Source of the DNA: Pyrrhosoma nymphula
Taxonomy: Eukaryota; Arthropoda; Insecta; Odonata; Coenagrionidae
Direction of reading: 5' to 3'
DNA length: 64,000 nucleotides
Assembly: GCA_963573305.1 (NCBI GenBank)
Contig: OY754337.1
Location: forward strand, 49,675,164 to 49,739,163
In this document: positions 1 through 12,691 of the stretch, piece after piece
How positions within the stretch are numbered: the first letter of the stretch is position 1
Layout of the letters: each line of letters opens with the position of its first letter
Notes under the pieces: model-generated
Databases searched by the model: none
Told to the model about the DNA's origin: nothing
What the model saw: the letters and a program-made list of their open reading frames with translations, nothing else
Position numbers and translations under genes: made by a program

Positions 1-2040
1 ACGAGTGAGCAAACGGAGCATAAGTTTGGCAACAGCGTTCTCGATAACCTCCATACTGTAAACAATAAGTGAAAAGAACTATACCACGATAACAATCCAT
101 TGTAATATAGCGGCTCGGGAGAGGGGGGGGGGCAGCTGCCTATCGAAGATTTCCGGTTTTTCCTTTAGCCAGTCTCCCTCTCTCCCACTCTGACCGCACG
201 CGGCAACGAGGGAGAGCAAAAGAAGATTAAAAAAACAAGAATCCAAGTCACCGAGAGAAAATGGGAAGAGTGAAAGGGAATCCGTTAACGACGGAGCTTG
301 AGGTAAAGAGGGGGGAGGAAGGTGTAGGAAGACGAGTAAAAAAGGGTGAAGGAAAGTTATACGACGGACAGGAAAGGAAGGGAAGGGTGGGAGGTCGATG
401 GAATGCAAAACAGCTCATTTCACTACGTTAATGCTCTTCATTTTCAAGATATGCAAGCTTCCCTCACCGAGAGCACCCAAAATAAAACGACCAAAAGCTT
501 CGATAATCTGCAACACTTTCGACTTTCTAAACGCTTTCCTTATAGTCAGCCGACTATCCCCCTTCTCTAATATGTCTGCTCTTCTCCCAACCAGCCGAAG
601 CGGGATGATAAATTCTTCCAACGAAGCATACATGTGCACACCGCCATTAAACTGGTGAAAGGATTGTGTGTATTTAGGCAAATTTGCGCGACACTTGGGT
701 CAGTACTGAAATCAGCGCCGAAAACTCAGAACATTTACGGAACTTAAATCGGACTCGATGCCTCAAAGACTGTGTTTACACGATGCCAATCCAGTGGCGA
801 TTGGGCATTTGCTGAACTACGCTACCTAAATCGTAGCCTCCGAGATACACAGGTCTGAACACCCGAATTTCTATCGTCATCTGTTTGCAAATAGTAGGCG
901 TAGGAGGTTTAAAATTTTCAATGCCCCTACAGTGATGACAGCCCCTACGGTAAGACTTGGCTAGTACCGTAAGTTTCTTTTGAATGAGATAATGAACCGT
1001 AACGGATTGTTGCCGTAACTCTCAAACAGCTGGAATGCGCTGTTATCATAGAATAAGGACACTTAATCTAAGGACGTTTATTCAAGGTGAAAATATTTTC
1101 TTTGGTGACTTATCTGGATCACATGTCTCTTAAATGAGTCTCTCTTTGCGTATCATGGACGCGGTAGTCGGTTGAGTAGCGGAGGGGTTCGTTCAAAAAG
1201 ATATATGATTTATAATATATTGACTGAAAGGTAGCAATTGACTTGCACTGTTTTCAACCAAGAACTTTTACCTCTTCCTGAAAACGTAGATCACGAGGCA
1301 ATGAGAAGCAAATTTAGTCTTTTTCATATCGTTTATTACTTTGTGTCAAATCGTTTCTTACTCCACCCAATTCGAGAAGGTGATGGACTAACAGTTACTA
1401 ATTTGTCGCAAGTTTTTCCTGATAAATGCCAAAAATTCCGCGCTAGTATAATGTTTGCGCATTACCAAGTATATATATTTTCTATAAAGGTAAGGAGCCC
1501 TTTAAATTCGACATATGGTTGGAAATTATTGCCCAACTTTTTTTAAAACTCGCAATAAGAAATACACAGCAAGCGCTTTTCCCGCGCTTTTCGTGTAACT
1601 ACTTAATGAAATTTGGGTCAGTAGTGTTAGGACATGCTCATTTCTGGAGCTATGCCTGAATAAACTGTTGTTATTGTCCTTTTTATGGAATATGCACTAT
1701 ATTGTTCACAAATAATTGTAAACAAAGGCTAATTTACCATATCCGAAAGTCTCCAGAGGACTTTTCTCGATTCGAATTCCCAAAATTCCTCCTAAGATTA
1801 TTTTGGTAGATTACAGCTCCAAACACCGGTATTCTTTCGAAAAACTCGACCCACCTACTTGCCTGTCATTGGGCGTAAGATTCAGGAATAGGATGGAAAA
1901 TAATTATCGCACTTAATTCTGTTTTCAGAACTGATAGTCGAATTAGATTCTTCCACCGCATACGATAACACCTTTTTTTGGTACGATATTAAGCACTATG
2001 AATGACCCTGCATTTTAAAGGGACTCGGAATAGTCGTGCC
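1..2040. other. Non-coding stretch, no gene recognised
   Basis: No protein family, splice-bounded exon or RNA gene is recognisable here. The segment at 120-360 is strongly purine-rich on the plus strand, with a G run at 123-132. That produces a low-complexity proline/leucine-rich frame on the minus strand, which I do not regard as a gene. The 102-codon frame at 1238-1546 shows no motif and no compositional support. Confidence 0.5.
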
Positions 2041-2048
2041 GCGACAGT

Positions 2049-2092
2049 GACTTTTGACGTCACAGCCTTGAACTTTTGACGTCACAGCCTCG
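2049..2092. promoter_or_regulatory. Two tandem TGACGTCA (CRE-type) sites
   Basis: The palindrome TGACGTCA occurs at 2055-2062 and 2077-2084, inside two adjacent copies of a 22-bp unit (CTTTTGACGTCACAGCCT plus a few bases). TGACGTCA is the full binding site for CREB/ATF-class bZIP factors. No promoter or first exon is evident next to it, so function is inference; a chance local duplication is the alternative. Confidence 0.3.
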
Positions 2093-2159
2093 AAAGATCT
2101 CGATTGTAGCATTAAAAGAGTTTCGTTTCGTCAAGAAATCGAATGAAAAGCAATCAAAT

Positions 2160-2235
2160 CAGGGACCCGGACAGATTCAGTTTCCCCACCCCATCCTTGA
2201 GAGACCCCACCCCATCCCCACCCCCTTCCACGAGA
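2160..2235. repeat. C-rich low-complexity tract
   Basis: Imperfect repeats of CCCCACCCCATCC on the plus strand between about 2178 and 2230. Two overlapping ORFs cross it but are explained by the low complexity. From 2240 to 3050 nothing else is recognised; the 163-codon frame at 2337-2828 has no recognisable domain. Confidence 0.5.
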
Positions 2236-3059
2236 AATTTCAACGCAACGCGTATAATTTTTCCGTCTTGGTCATTTATTTATTTATTCATTCCTCAAAA
2301 TAACAATCAACAAATTGCATATCTCCATTTGCCCCAGTGAACTGTTTAATCAGTAACATTACAGCGCCCCAGTTTTCCTTTCGTGGAAGAAGCAGCGCGC
2401 TAGTCAGAGCGAAACAAAACAGGTCGGAAAGAAAGCTGCTCAGCTGCCGGAGTAAACAAATGAAACAAAATAATTACAATAACCTAACAACAGGCACAAA
2501 ATGTTTTGGCTCCCAAAGGATTTCGACTCCGGTTCCTCCCGGGAAATCCTCAAGAATCACTTTCCACGACATCACGGCAACAAGATACGGTAAATTCCTT
2601 CATCTCAATGCTTATATTACGACAAAAAATACCGACATTTCAGTTTTATCTTATTTTGAGGCTAGCTCCTTTTTAATTAACATTATTTTCGCTACATTTG
2701 TACAAATGGGTACATTGGTATACGCATATTCTTTTGATTTAGAAGAAATAAATCTTACCCTGTCTCACAAACATTTCATTGATACAGAACCTACTCAAAG
2801 AATCACTCTCACAATCAGTACTGGGTAATTACCCCGGTCAGTCTATGAAAAAAATCACCATTTTTTCCGATATCTCGAATAAATATGTGTGAAGCAGCAA
2901 CCAAAAATTTAAATGACTAATGACGCCTATACTAAATATCAACCTTTCAATAATATAATGATGGACTACGAGCTACCACACAAGAGTGAGGTGGCTTGCA
3001 GGGTATTGAGTAGATTTAGATGAGCTGTAGAGATAAAAACGTATTTTTATTCCCTCATG

Positions 3060-3945
3060 ATATAGATAACAGTCCCTTGGAATGACCTCATTATCATATA
3101 CAAAATATTGACAGGAGATAAATCCTGAAGACAATCAAAAAAACACCAACAGCCATAGGAATTTAGGTCATTCCTCGTATAGTTTCGCAAAGCTGATTGT
3201 TGATATGTTAAATTCACAAAGCACGACTTTTGTAAGCGAGCTAGTCAATCCAAGCCGCTTCCATGCTGAACATCGTATGCCCAATAATTACCGTGATAAG
3301 GTCTCATATTGATGGCTATTAGCCTACTCGACACTAAAGAAATACCGCTCTTTAACAGCGGAGACAGGACAGGCCTTACAAGTCAGATATCGCCAAGCCC
3401 ACTACTATACGGCTGACATTCCACGATATATTTTTTAAGTTATAAAAAGTACTGTAATACGATAAAAATACTGGTATAGGAGTTGTTAGAACATAGGATA
3501 AAAAGTAGCAGGCTTTGTGGATCGTCCCACATGCAAAAAGGGAGCAAAAGGATTGGGAGAACTAACATAAGACAGGAAGTGGGAAACCCGAATTACATAA
3601 GATGGAATGACCATCAACAGAAGGTGAAAGAAATGCCGGTCAAAAACGACGAATGCAAGAAAATTTTCATTCCTTTATAAAACAATTGAGGATAGAAACA
3701 GTCTTCCTTCAGAACTATTAGAGCCCTTTCCAAGCAATATCGATATTTTTAAGAAAAGATGCAAAATATATCTTGGATGATTAATTTTATAAAATATTTT
3801 GTTCATTGATAATTTTTGCTCACTCCAACTTCGTAACGTGGGAGAATCACTATTGAACTATGTCGATACGAAATGCAAATGTATTTTACCACCTGCCATC
3901 TTGTAATATTTTTGTTAGAATAATAATAATAATGACAATATTTTC
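3060..3945 (+). mobile_element. LINE (CR1/L2/Jockey-like) 3' remnant
   Basis: Two pieces of a reverse-transcriptase C-terminal region are legible in translation. Near 3078-3118 the frame reads WNDLIIIYKILTGD, matching the conserved D(M/L)IxxYKIxxGD stretch of CR1/L2/Jockey-type LINEs. Near 3685-3780 it reads DRNSLPSELLEP followed by DIFKKRCKIYL, matching the WNSLPxxxV...FKxxLxxYL end of the same proteins. The gap between them is longer than usual, so the copy is decayed or interrupted. The region ends in a short (AAT)n tail at about 3921-3935, the usual end of such elements. The reading frame is broken and non-functional. Confidence 0.65.
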
Positions 3946-6900
3946 ATCAAGCTCGCTCCATTTATCTCTTCGGTATCTAAAATATCAAAGAATATAGCAA
4001 TGGAAATCCCTGTAAATCTGTATCCAAAATCCTACAAAGGAAATTCAATGAGGGAACAAGATAAAAGTAAAGCAGGAAATCGTTCAAATATAAAGCATGT
4101 TTTATGGGACACTGACTGCAAAGATATCCCATAATTTTATTATATAGGTGATTAAAGAAAGACACAACAGTATATCACACGCGAAATAAGCGAAGAACGA
4201 AACTTCGGTGCCGAAAGATTAAAATATAGTTCGCAGCGTAAATAATGAACATTATGATGGTTACTACCGTTTAGTCTCTCAGACGAATGGATATTTATCC
4301 AATGGAAAGAGCAATCGTAAAATGTGACTTTTGGATGAATATGGGGTTTTAATTTAATATTTATAATAATTTAATTTAATATAATAAAGTCGGGAGGAGA
4401 ACACTTATACAATATGATACACTAAACGAAAATTGTGCCTTCATCTGACACAAAAGACAAGCAACTAAAGGCACATTTTAAAATATTTGACCTTTCTCTG
4501 TCCAAAATTTTAAGAATATTTTTTGCTTCCGCAAACAATCCATGCAATATCAATTTACATCAATACAATAATGGAGAGCTTTGAGAAGCGTCACTGTAGA
4601 AAGTTCTGTTCAAAATATGTAATTCAACCAACCACATTTAAAATTACAAGGAAAGAGTAATAACGTATCACCCTTGGCAATGATTAATCACGATACCTAC
4701 GAAAATATATTTAAATCAAAGAAAACAGGTCTTCAACATACTTCTTTTTTCAAAAATCCAATTTTTAATAGATACATTTTAGAAGGAAAACGAATTTCTT
4801 CTTTCTTTCTTGATATTCCCACAGAAAAAGTAATAGTATTTCCGCGCCGTATTAAAAAGACGAAACTTGTTTTCAACCAAATGGTTTCCATTGAAAACTG
4901 GTTGAAATAATACAGTTTTCCTTTTCTAATAATCTCACAGTACGACACGATCGTTAAAATAAGAGAGTTTACACTTACTGATGAACTTACAACACGATAT
5001 GAAAGCTCTAGTCGAAATTCTAACTAGAGCGGTGTATCTGAATAGCATTCACTTAGGGACATCTGCATATATGTGTGTCAGACACGAGTCAGCACGATGG
5101 CTTCTTAGAAAAGCTTAACTTGTAATTGGATATGAAACGGCTTTGCACATATGCGAAGCACCGCTGCTCTCTTAGTAACATAAACATTCCTTATACTGCT
5201 GAGGATGCATTCCTGCAAACATGGTCGCGGATAAACACATATGGATGCCTGGAATCTTAAACTTGCGAAGGGAAAAAAACACTAATTCCAATACGATACT
5301 AACGAAAATGTAAACTGGAACACCGGTAAAACCAAAGAATAAACTTAATCCACGAATGTCTAACAATGGCATGGCCACTTCCCAGTCTGATTGTTGAGTT
5401 GAGTTATTTGAGTTAGAAATGGATGAAGTTATTAAGATAAGGAAACACTGCGTCACTACAAGGTATCATAATGTAGATTAGATAGCAACTGTTTGAGCTG
5501 GAATATAAAATAGTCACCAGAATGCAGAGAAATGATCTTTTCTGCTGCCTGCAAGTCTGATGGCTGTGAACAATTACACATAGCAGGAGTGTTACATCAT
5601 TACGATATTAAACATCGGTACGAACGTGATAAAATACCTAAATCCACATGAGTTATCGGAATAAATCATTTAATAAAAAAACAAAATACGGACTTAAGTC
5701 ATACAAATTATATTAGAAGGAGAGTAACGTCATTTATAGGCAACCATTTGCAAAATAGAACTATTAGTAACCAGTAGTAATAGGAACCGTAATTGAAAAT
5801 ACTGTTGAAAGGTTAGATTTTAATTGGGGTCATATTTATCCCAATCTCTCCATGCACAGTTTATGACTGCTACGCCCGCATACGTATTTTTCACATCTCA
5901 TTGAATGGATTCTTTTAAACCTGTGCATCAATTTAAGGTTTTGGTTCTTCTCGATTAAATTCCAACCAGCACACTCTCCTAGCAATGATTGTTTTAGTGG
6001 ATAAGATCACGTTCGGAAATTATTCATGGAAAGATTCAAGGAAGGAGTAATGACGATGGGGGCAACTTTATCAGTCGACCGTCGTCAGTAATTGGGTGTC
6101 GCCATCCCAGCGAGGTAGCTTGGCCAACGCTTGCGTAGGTCATGTCCATGAGGCGCGGCCCAGTTCGCAGAGGGCAAAAACCTGCAGACGGACGGTTCCC
6201 AAAGAATTTCTCATGCCTCCCGGCTTCTCCATTTATAAAACGCGTGAAAGAGAAACACGCCAGCCCATAGCTTTTAAACTTGACGGACGGCCGGGAGACT
6301 TTAACTCGGGGAAAATAAACCTCTTTCAATTACGGATCAAAGATCACGAGATCAAAAGCCTGAAGGGAATCACGAAAATGAGAATCTCTACGACAGTTGA
6401 CTCATGAATCCGAAACTTGATATTTCATTCCTTTTTTTATTTAGTTAAAATTAGCAGAAAGTATATTACCTACATCAGAGAAATAAGCAGCTTTGTTTGG
6501 TTCCTTAATTCAATCTATAGCTGTTTTTACTTTTGTTCCTCATTTATTAACGCTCATGTAATGAACATACTATTTAAATGCAATATTTTATCACCATTTA
6601 GAATATTATATGCGTACGCACGAAGAAATAAACAAGCCCTAAGGAATTTTCTTTGGTTTCTTAATTTATAGTGACTTTTAGTTTAGTTCTTCATTTATTT
6701 AAGTTGATTTGATTAACCTACATTTTAAATACAATTTTAACACACCGTTCTTATTATTATTATCATTTGCATATGTAATTAGCAAGATTTAAGACATTTT
6801 CTTAGGCTAATTAATTTAATTTACGGTGGCTGTTAACATTGCTCATTACTCACCAATGTTAACGTAATGCACATAATTTTTAATAAAATTCGAATTCACC

Positions 6901-7040
6901 TTTATTATTATTATCTGCATTCGTAAGTGAAATGGATTAGTTCCTTAAATAGCAAATTATGAGGAAATGAAGATTTACGAATGAAAGAAAGAGACTAATT
7001 GAGATAAGAGTGGAGTGGAGAGCTGCAGCAAGCCAATCTT
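3946..7040. other. Non-coding AT-rich stretch
   Basis: No gene recognised. ORFs at 4674-4910, 5172-5456 and 6036-6407 have no family motif. A modestly CpG-rich patch at 6090-6320 has frames on both strands but no splice or promoter signals strong enough to call. Confidence 0.45.
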
Positions 7041-7043
7041 CGG

Positions 7044-7238
7044 ATTATTTCCACTGATAAATTTTACTGTACTACACGCTTCGATGCTTAGGTGTCTTCA
7101 TCAGGTACATTTCCCCCATCCCCGAATTTGAATGGTATATAAAGCTGTCATTTTTCAGCAACCAACATTGTACCTGCTGATGACGCCTCAGTGTCGAGAC
7201 GTGTAGTACAATTAAATTTATCAGTGGAAATTTCCAAG
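7044..7238. mobile_element. Foldback element with hammerhead-like core, inverted pair
   Basis: Arms at 7044-7108 (minus copy) and 7170-7238 (plus copy) are imperfect inverted repeats. Both carry CTGATGA (7098-7104 on minus, 7177-7183 on plus), then a short insert, then GAAGCGTGTAGTAC or GAGACGTGTAGTAC, and end in TTTATCAGTGGAAAT. The arrangement matches the other hairpin elements of this window. A G-rich segment follows at 7488-7540, as beside the identified Penelope-like element at 39.2 kb. Assignment to Penelope-like terminal repeats is inference. Confidence 0.5.
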
Positions 7239-7730
7239 CATTATTTACATAATTTCACATATTGTTAATTAAATTCAAACATTCGTTTTCATCAAAATCA
7301 ATTAAGATGCATTCCACACACAAAATCATCATCCCCGCGTTCTTAATCCAACGTCAAGATGAAGACGATCCACGTCATGAGCTCGTCGTGGGGAATTGAA
7401 AGTTCTTCGGAAGTCATCCATCTTCTCATTAGCAAGGTTAATCTGATTCGAGAGTTGACCATGCGGATGCCCCACAGGTATAGAAAGGGTTTGGATAGGG
7501 GGGATAGGGGGAGGTAAACGAAGGAAAAGAGAGGTAGGGGGATGCTGGAAAGTTTTACACCTGGAACAGTTTCCCAATCGTTTTTTCATATTATAACGTA
7601 TAAGTTGCTATTTCTCATATGTGATTTCGACCACCAAAACCTCAAACCGGGAGTCCCACGCTGAAACTTTGATAAAATATTTTTAAAATAAAAGAGGTAT
7701 TTTTACGATTTGATACTTTTCCGGCGAATT

Positions 7731-7893
7731 ATTCCAGTGATATTCTCTCGGGCTTCCGAATGGGTCAGGTTCTCCATCTCCGCCGATGTTTCATCATCAA
7801 AAGTCCTGAGGACGATGGAAAAGTCTTCCAACGGCGGAGATGAAGATAGATATAGAACCTGACCCCATCGGAAGCCCGAGAGAATATCACAGG
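7731..7893. mobile_element. Foldback element, long hairpin
   Basis: The left arm at 7737-7790 and right arm at 7836-7891 are inverted repeats: GTGATATTCTCTCGGGCTTC against GAAGCCCGAGAGAATATCAC, continuing through GGTCAGGTTCT/AGAACCTGACC and ATCTCCGCCG/CGGCGGAGAT. CTGAGGACGATGG in the loop resembles the CTGANGA core of the other foldbacks. The arm text (GACCC, GGAAGCCCGAGAGAATA) is related to the element at 15084 and to the hairpin at 19618. Confidence 0.55.
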
Positions 7894-8047
7894 AAAATAG
7901 GTATTTTTCATCCAAACCCATTTCTTCCTAGTTTTGCATGGAACGACAAGTTGTTGTCAATGTTACAGAACATTTATCTCAAAAAGAGGCGAAACAAATG
8001 AAAACCTATATTATATATATAGGTATACTAATATATATATATATATA

Positions 8048-9302
8048 TCTTTATATATATAAAAGTCAATGTATGTATGTATGTATGTATGTATGTTCCA
8101 CATCTCCTCCTAAACCACAGGGCCGATTTTGATGAAATTTGGAACACATGTTTGTTACTGGTAGACAACAAACACTGCAGGGTTCAATTAACCGAAACCC
8201 TATTTTTTCAGGGTTAAGGGTGTGATCCTTACTAATATGTATAAAAATGAAATGGTCTCTTTCTGTCTGTTGCTCCATCACGCAAAAACTACTGGACCGA
8301 TTGAGCTGAAATTTGGCGTGTGGATAGAATAAATATCTGGTTGTATCATATGCTATATTAAAAAGATCTAAGGGCCCCCAAAGGCCCCCGAAGGTCCCCC
8401 CTGGTGGTCCATGCTAAGCATTGCGTTCGGTGCAGTGGTTTCATTTTTTGCTTTATAAAAGTAAATTCACTCAAGATATAGGGCTGGAATTTTTTTTATG
8501 GGATGGCTGAATTAATATAATTTCTAATTTTATCAATGGATTTTCTTCTACGCTCCGTATTTGTCTGAAATTCATGTTTTCAGTTGAAAAATCTCACATT
8601 TTCCCTGAAATCAACAATAACATATTTCCTTGACAACCAGAGATTTCATTTCCATAGAATATTCACGCCTCTAGCATTTTAATATCAAGCTTTCCTGCAG
8701 GCCCATGATAGTACGTAGAAACAAAATCCGTATAAGAAGATCCTGGAGTCCCAAGGCCCCCATGATAGATTGCTTCGGGGGGTAATCGTTAAATTCAATG
8801 CATATTTAACAAGTATACTCTTCAACGTCTATTCTCAAAGTAGCTCTCAAAGGGGCACTGCATGTATATGAGAGAACACTTACGTAGTAAACGTTACACA
8901 TAAAGGAATTAATAGAATACACAATTAAATATGCAAGAATATTTACGTGCAGTGAATATCAATGGTAATAATGCCTGTTGCTACAACAAACACGGCGTTG
9001 TTTATTATCGTTTAATACTCACATGTATTACACGTAGTGAAACCGTATGCCTCTCATTATGATTGCGAACTGTTTTTTAGACCAATTCCTACATCATTAA
9101 CGTCACGAGTTATTCATATGTTTAAAAGTGTTTGAGTGCAGTTAACTTAGATACATTCACTTAATTATCGAGATAAACAAGATAGGTTACGAACTCCTAG
9201 AATGACCACGCATACAGTTTTTCTTCAGGCTTTGCGGTTTTCTAATAAAATAAGTTTCACGTTTTTCACACCCGTTGAATTTCAACGGGTACCTTCCGCT
9301 CG
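8048..9302 (+). mobile_element. Helitron-like non-autonomous element 1
   Basis: The 5' end reads TCTTTATATATATAAAAG followed by a GTAT microsatellite (about 8071-8096), as seen at the TC end of many arthropod non-autonomous Helitrons. The 3' end has a perfect hairpin, ACCCGTTGAA T TTCAACGGGT (9270-9290), followed 8-12 nt later by CTCG; canonical Helitrons end in CTRR. Internally, two copies of an ACTACTGGACCGATT...GAAATTTGG motif (near 8110 and 8288) are followed by GGCCCC-rich runs. No Rep or helicase coding is present. The CTCG terminus departs from consensus, so the exact 3' boundary is uncertain. Confidence 0.5.
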
Positions 9303-9934
9303 TATATATATATAAATGGAGCGGTGTTAGTCGGTATGTTTTTTACTCTTCTCCTCTAAAACTACTGAACCGATTGAGCTGAAATATTGCATGATTCTAG
9401 TGATTAACGAAGGAGTGCTATAGGACTATTGGTGTGGGCCCAGGGGCCCCCAGGGCCCCAAAGCCGGCCCTTCCTCTAAACTATAATTTGCACATTGTTA
9501 GAGACATGTGCAGTACACCTAACAATCGTAGAGTTCAGAGGTACGCTTGGAGCCCTAAGGCCCCAAATCAGTGCTCTCCTTTTTCTCATTACGGCTGAAC
9601 TGATGAACCGATTATCATGAAATATTGTATGCAGATACATATAGGTAAATGAAGGGCATAGGCCATATGAGAAAGGCCCAAGGGCCTCAAGGAGCGAAAA
9701 GTGGGCCCTACAAGTTTGTTGACAAAATACAATTCAATTGGGTACTTTTACCCCATATTTCCTTAATTTTACGCCCATATATTGCTTTTTTTAAATTACT
9801 TTCACTCAGGATTTAGGGTTGAAACCTTTATCTAGCCGAAAAAATGTTAAACAACTTTAGCCTCGTACCTTTATGCATGGATCAGTGCAATTAATTCTTA
9901 GCTTCCCGTGCGAAGACCGGTCCTTCTGCTAGCA
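9300..9934 (+). mobile_element. Helitron-like element 2, adjoining element 1
   Basis: Immediately after the hairpin end of the first element a second TC-plus-(TA)n start appears (TCGTATATATATATAAATGG). It is followed by two more ACTACTGAACCGATTGAGCTGAAAT-type units (near 9358 and 9597), each followed by GGGCCC runs. The right end is unclear; a CTAG at 9931-9934 preceded by the palindrome GACCGGTC is a possible but weak terminus. No coding content. Confidence 0.35.
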
Positions 9935-10084
9935 GTAAATAAAAATTTAAGCTACGGATTGTGCAGAAGCCGCGTTAAGGTGTTAAGCCGCGCGAGTGGG
10001 AATACATGTGACCGACAAGTTTGCGCCATCAAGGGCAGGTGGGTAGGTAGGCAAGGGAAGGGTCATTACGGAATGGAGGAAGGG

Positions 10085-10312
10085 TGGGGAGAAACTCGGC
10101 ACCGGCATTAGCCTGCTCTTAGCGAAGGACGTCAAGGGGACCACGGTTTAACGTCCCATCCGACAGAAGGAGTACTGTATTTGAAGTGCTCTCAACATGA
10201 CGCCCAAGCAGGTATCATGTTTCCACTGAAAAATTTCTCCCACCACCGGGTATAGAACATGGGACCTCGGGATGGTAACACAGTGCTTTAGCCACCACAC
10301 CAATCTGAACTA
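10085..10312 (-). repeat. tRNA-derived SINE
   Basis: On the minus strand the sequence begins with an A-box-like stretch, GGTGTGGTGGCTAAAGCAC (10283-10302), followed at normal tRNA spacing by a B-box-like stretch, GGTCCCATGTTCTATACC (10248-10265). It then continues into a non-tRNA body containing ACGTTAAACCGTGGT. That head-plus-body structure is typical of RNA polymerase III SINEs. The cloverleaf is not intact, so this is not a functional tRNA gene. Confidence 0.55.
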
Positions 10313-10905
10313 CAACACACTAATTGTTTTAGTTCAGTGAATAAAATACATTTGAGTCCAATTTTGGTGTTTCTTTCATTTTCTTCCACAAGTTTCGAAG
10401 CGATGGTGAAACAATTCCCAGCAGCGATTTGGCAACGCAGCGCCCAGTCCCCGACAACTCCACCCCCGGCTAGGGGAGGGGGAGATGCACAGGCACTTCA
10501 TTGCCTCGCGCGACGGGTGCCGATTAGTATTTTTTTTTAAGGGTGGGCGAAGGGGTTGAGAGATGAGGGAAAAGAGAGTCCGGCGGATAAAGAGGATCGG
10601 TGGTGGGAGAGACCCTTGGGGAACCCAAAGCAACGAATTATTATACGACGGCACGAAGAAACAACGGAGAGTTATTCAACCCTCTCCCAATCCCCTCTAA
10701 CCTTCCCAGGAGAATTTCCGACCTTTTCAACCGTGACGCGGGATGCACCTCCGAAATAAACGTAAGCTGGGCACGTGTTTAATGGGGAAAAGTGAAATGT
10801 GAAGATCGTGAAAGAATTCGAAATGTAACGACCAAGGAATGACATTAACAACAATCTAACGGGATTAGTAACTAGACAGTCTTGCATTAGTCGGGATGTA
10901 GGAGA
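10313..10905. other. GC-richer stretch, no gene recognised
   Basis: Overlapping ORFs on both strands at 10337-10983 reflect higher GC content and a pyrimidine-rich tract rather than a coding signature. No motif, splice pattern or family match is visible. Confidence 0.4.
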
Positions 10906-10910
10906 AGACT

Positions 10911-11340
10911 TCCATGTTAATAAAATTAAATGACACTTCTCCTTGAAAAAAAAATTTGTCACAACGCGTTTCGGCTTATCCAAACATCATCAGGGGATCG
11001 CGGTTCCTTCTTTCACGATGTGGTTATCGCTATCCAAAGCAAAATCAGCTCCAGAAGGGATATGTTCACAGCTACTGCCCTAATAACGCAGTCCATCAAT
11101 TAAAGCCAGTGATTTAAATTACCTGAAGAATGACAGTCACGTTTCTGCTCTAATGAGCACAATTGAAAAATAAGATAACGCGAGCGCACGCGTTACGGAG
11201 AACCGTGACCGCGCCCCAGGTGATTGTGACGGCTAAGTAAGCCAAAACGCCAATACGATTACTACTGTTGGCTAATTGTAAGTAAGCCGAAACGCGTTGT
11301 GACGTTTTTTGTAGAAAAGCGCCATTACATTTCAATAACA
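10911..11340. mobile_element. Foldback element with hammerhead-like cores
   Basis: The minus copy (10911-10993) reads CTGATGATG...GCCGAAACGCGTTGTGAC. The plus copy (11275-11340) reads TAAGCCGAAACGCGTTGTGACG and ends in sequence inverted to the left arm. The two arms enclose about 300 bp that include a minus-strand copy (11132-11212) of a dispersed repeat also found at 59.2 and 62.3 kb. The arms belong to the same CTGANGA/GGCT..AGCC/GAAACGCG family as 28975-29185. Confidence 0.55.
11132..11212 (-). repeat. Dispersed repeat R2, partial copy
   Basis: On the minus strand it shares ACGGTTCTCCGTAACGCG, the following GCGCTCGCGTTAT, and a downstream CTCATTAGAGC...GTGACTGTCATTC with the copies at 59213-59400 and 62265-62465. 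The conserved core TAACGCG..GCGCTCGCGTTA is itself a near-palindrome. Family unknown. Confidence 0.6.
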
Positions 11341-12690
11341 ATTAGTAAACCTTTCGGTCGAAAGGACCAGGGGGCTCAACCGTAAAAATCACTTAAAAGT
11401 TATGTAATTCATATTCTGGCAACTCTTAGAAAAACCTCTATTCCCACAAAACGAAACCATACCTTTCCACGAAATTGTTTTCGCAAATAGAACTAAAAAA
11501 ATACATGGTGTATGTTGTGATCAAGGGTGAAACGCGGGTCAACAATTTTTCTCTGTATAATTCAATTGCCATATTCACGAAAAATTGTCAACAAGAATAG
11601 AATACTCTCAGGAAATTGAATTATTATTAAATATAGGCACAAATCAACCTCACTACATGACCTGAAGTCTAAATGTGTTGGTTCAATAGAAATGGAAGCA
11701 ATAGGAAATAAGTTCAATAAGAACCTAATGTATACGTAAATAAGCGTAACTACGAGGAAAAAGTTCATTAAAAATATAACCGTCGAATAATCTACATATT
11801 TAGTAATTTAATCTTTTCCCAAATATCTAAGGAATACCAGCAGCGAAAGCCATATTATTAAAGCGGTACAAGCGAAAAGGTGACCTTCAGTAATTGTGTT
11901 GACTTGCACAGACGCGGAACTTCCTTAAGGGAACACGGTACCCTCTGCAGGGGTTTCACCTCCGCTAAGATTCGGATAGGATTCTCGAGTCCTCAAGGAC
12001 TTTTGGGGAAAAGGGTAAAAAAAGATTTCGGCCCGAAATACAATCATTCCCTTTCCTGGAAAACGTGAACGAAGCACTTAAAAAGCGTCTAGTCTTCATT
12101 CTGTTAAACCAGGTGCATTTTAACGAAGATGAAACATTTCTATTCAGGAGTGCACACACCAATCCGGCCATCCGAACAGAAACCGAGCAGCTATTTTTTT
12201 TTCTTTTGAGTCCGTTCCCCTTGAATCGATATAGAAATTTAAATGCCAAGGCGCGCGCATTAAAGAGCTCACGTAAGGAAAGACTTTACTGACTGACTTT
12301 TAAAAAAATGTGTCGAACTCAGTCAAGACCTGTATTCAAGTTTTTTTTCTCCCTTTCCGATTTCCGGTCACACGTGAGATACAAGTCACAGATCTCCGAT
12401 CAGAACGAGCGCAAGAGGGGGTGATGGGCAACAAGACTCGGGAATCATCCACCAGCCCGATATTTATTACCTTGGAGACACGGATGAGTAATTTATGACG
12501 CAACGCGGGATATCGATCGGCATTTTTTTTAACCGCCACCCCAGCCTGTCATTTTTTCCTTCGGAATAGTTTTCAAGTTCTCAAGACGAGCGCAGCCACC
12601 TGTGGAGTGCGTCACTCCACTGGTCAGGGACCTGGACCCTGTGGTGACTAAATGTTAAGGTTTCCGGCCTAAATCTATGGTATTGGTTGA
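11341..12690. other. Non-coding stretch
   Basis: No gene recognised. ORFs at 11562-11768, 11880-12068, 11965-12249 and 12336-12539 overlap on opposite strands and show no domain. Confidence 0.4.
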
Positions 12691-12691
12691 C

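Noticed and set aside
79..408. 109-codon minus-strand frame
   Set aside because: Low-complexity proline/leucine-rich translation of a purine-rich tract; no domain, no splice context.
2337..2828. 163-codon plus-strand frame
   Set aside because: Composition like surrounding AT-rich DNA and no recognisable family; length is within chance for a window this size.
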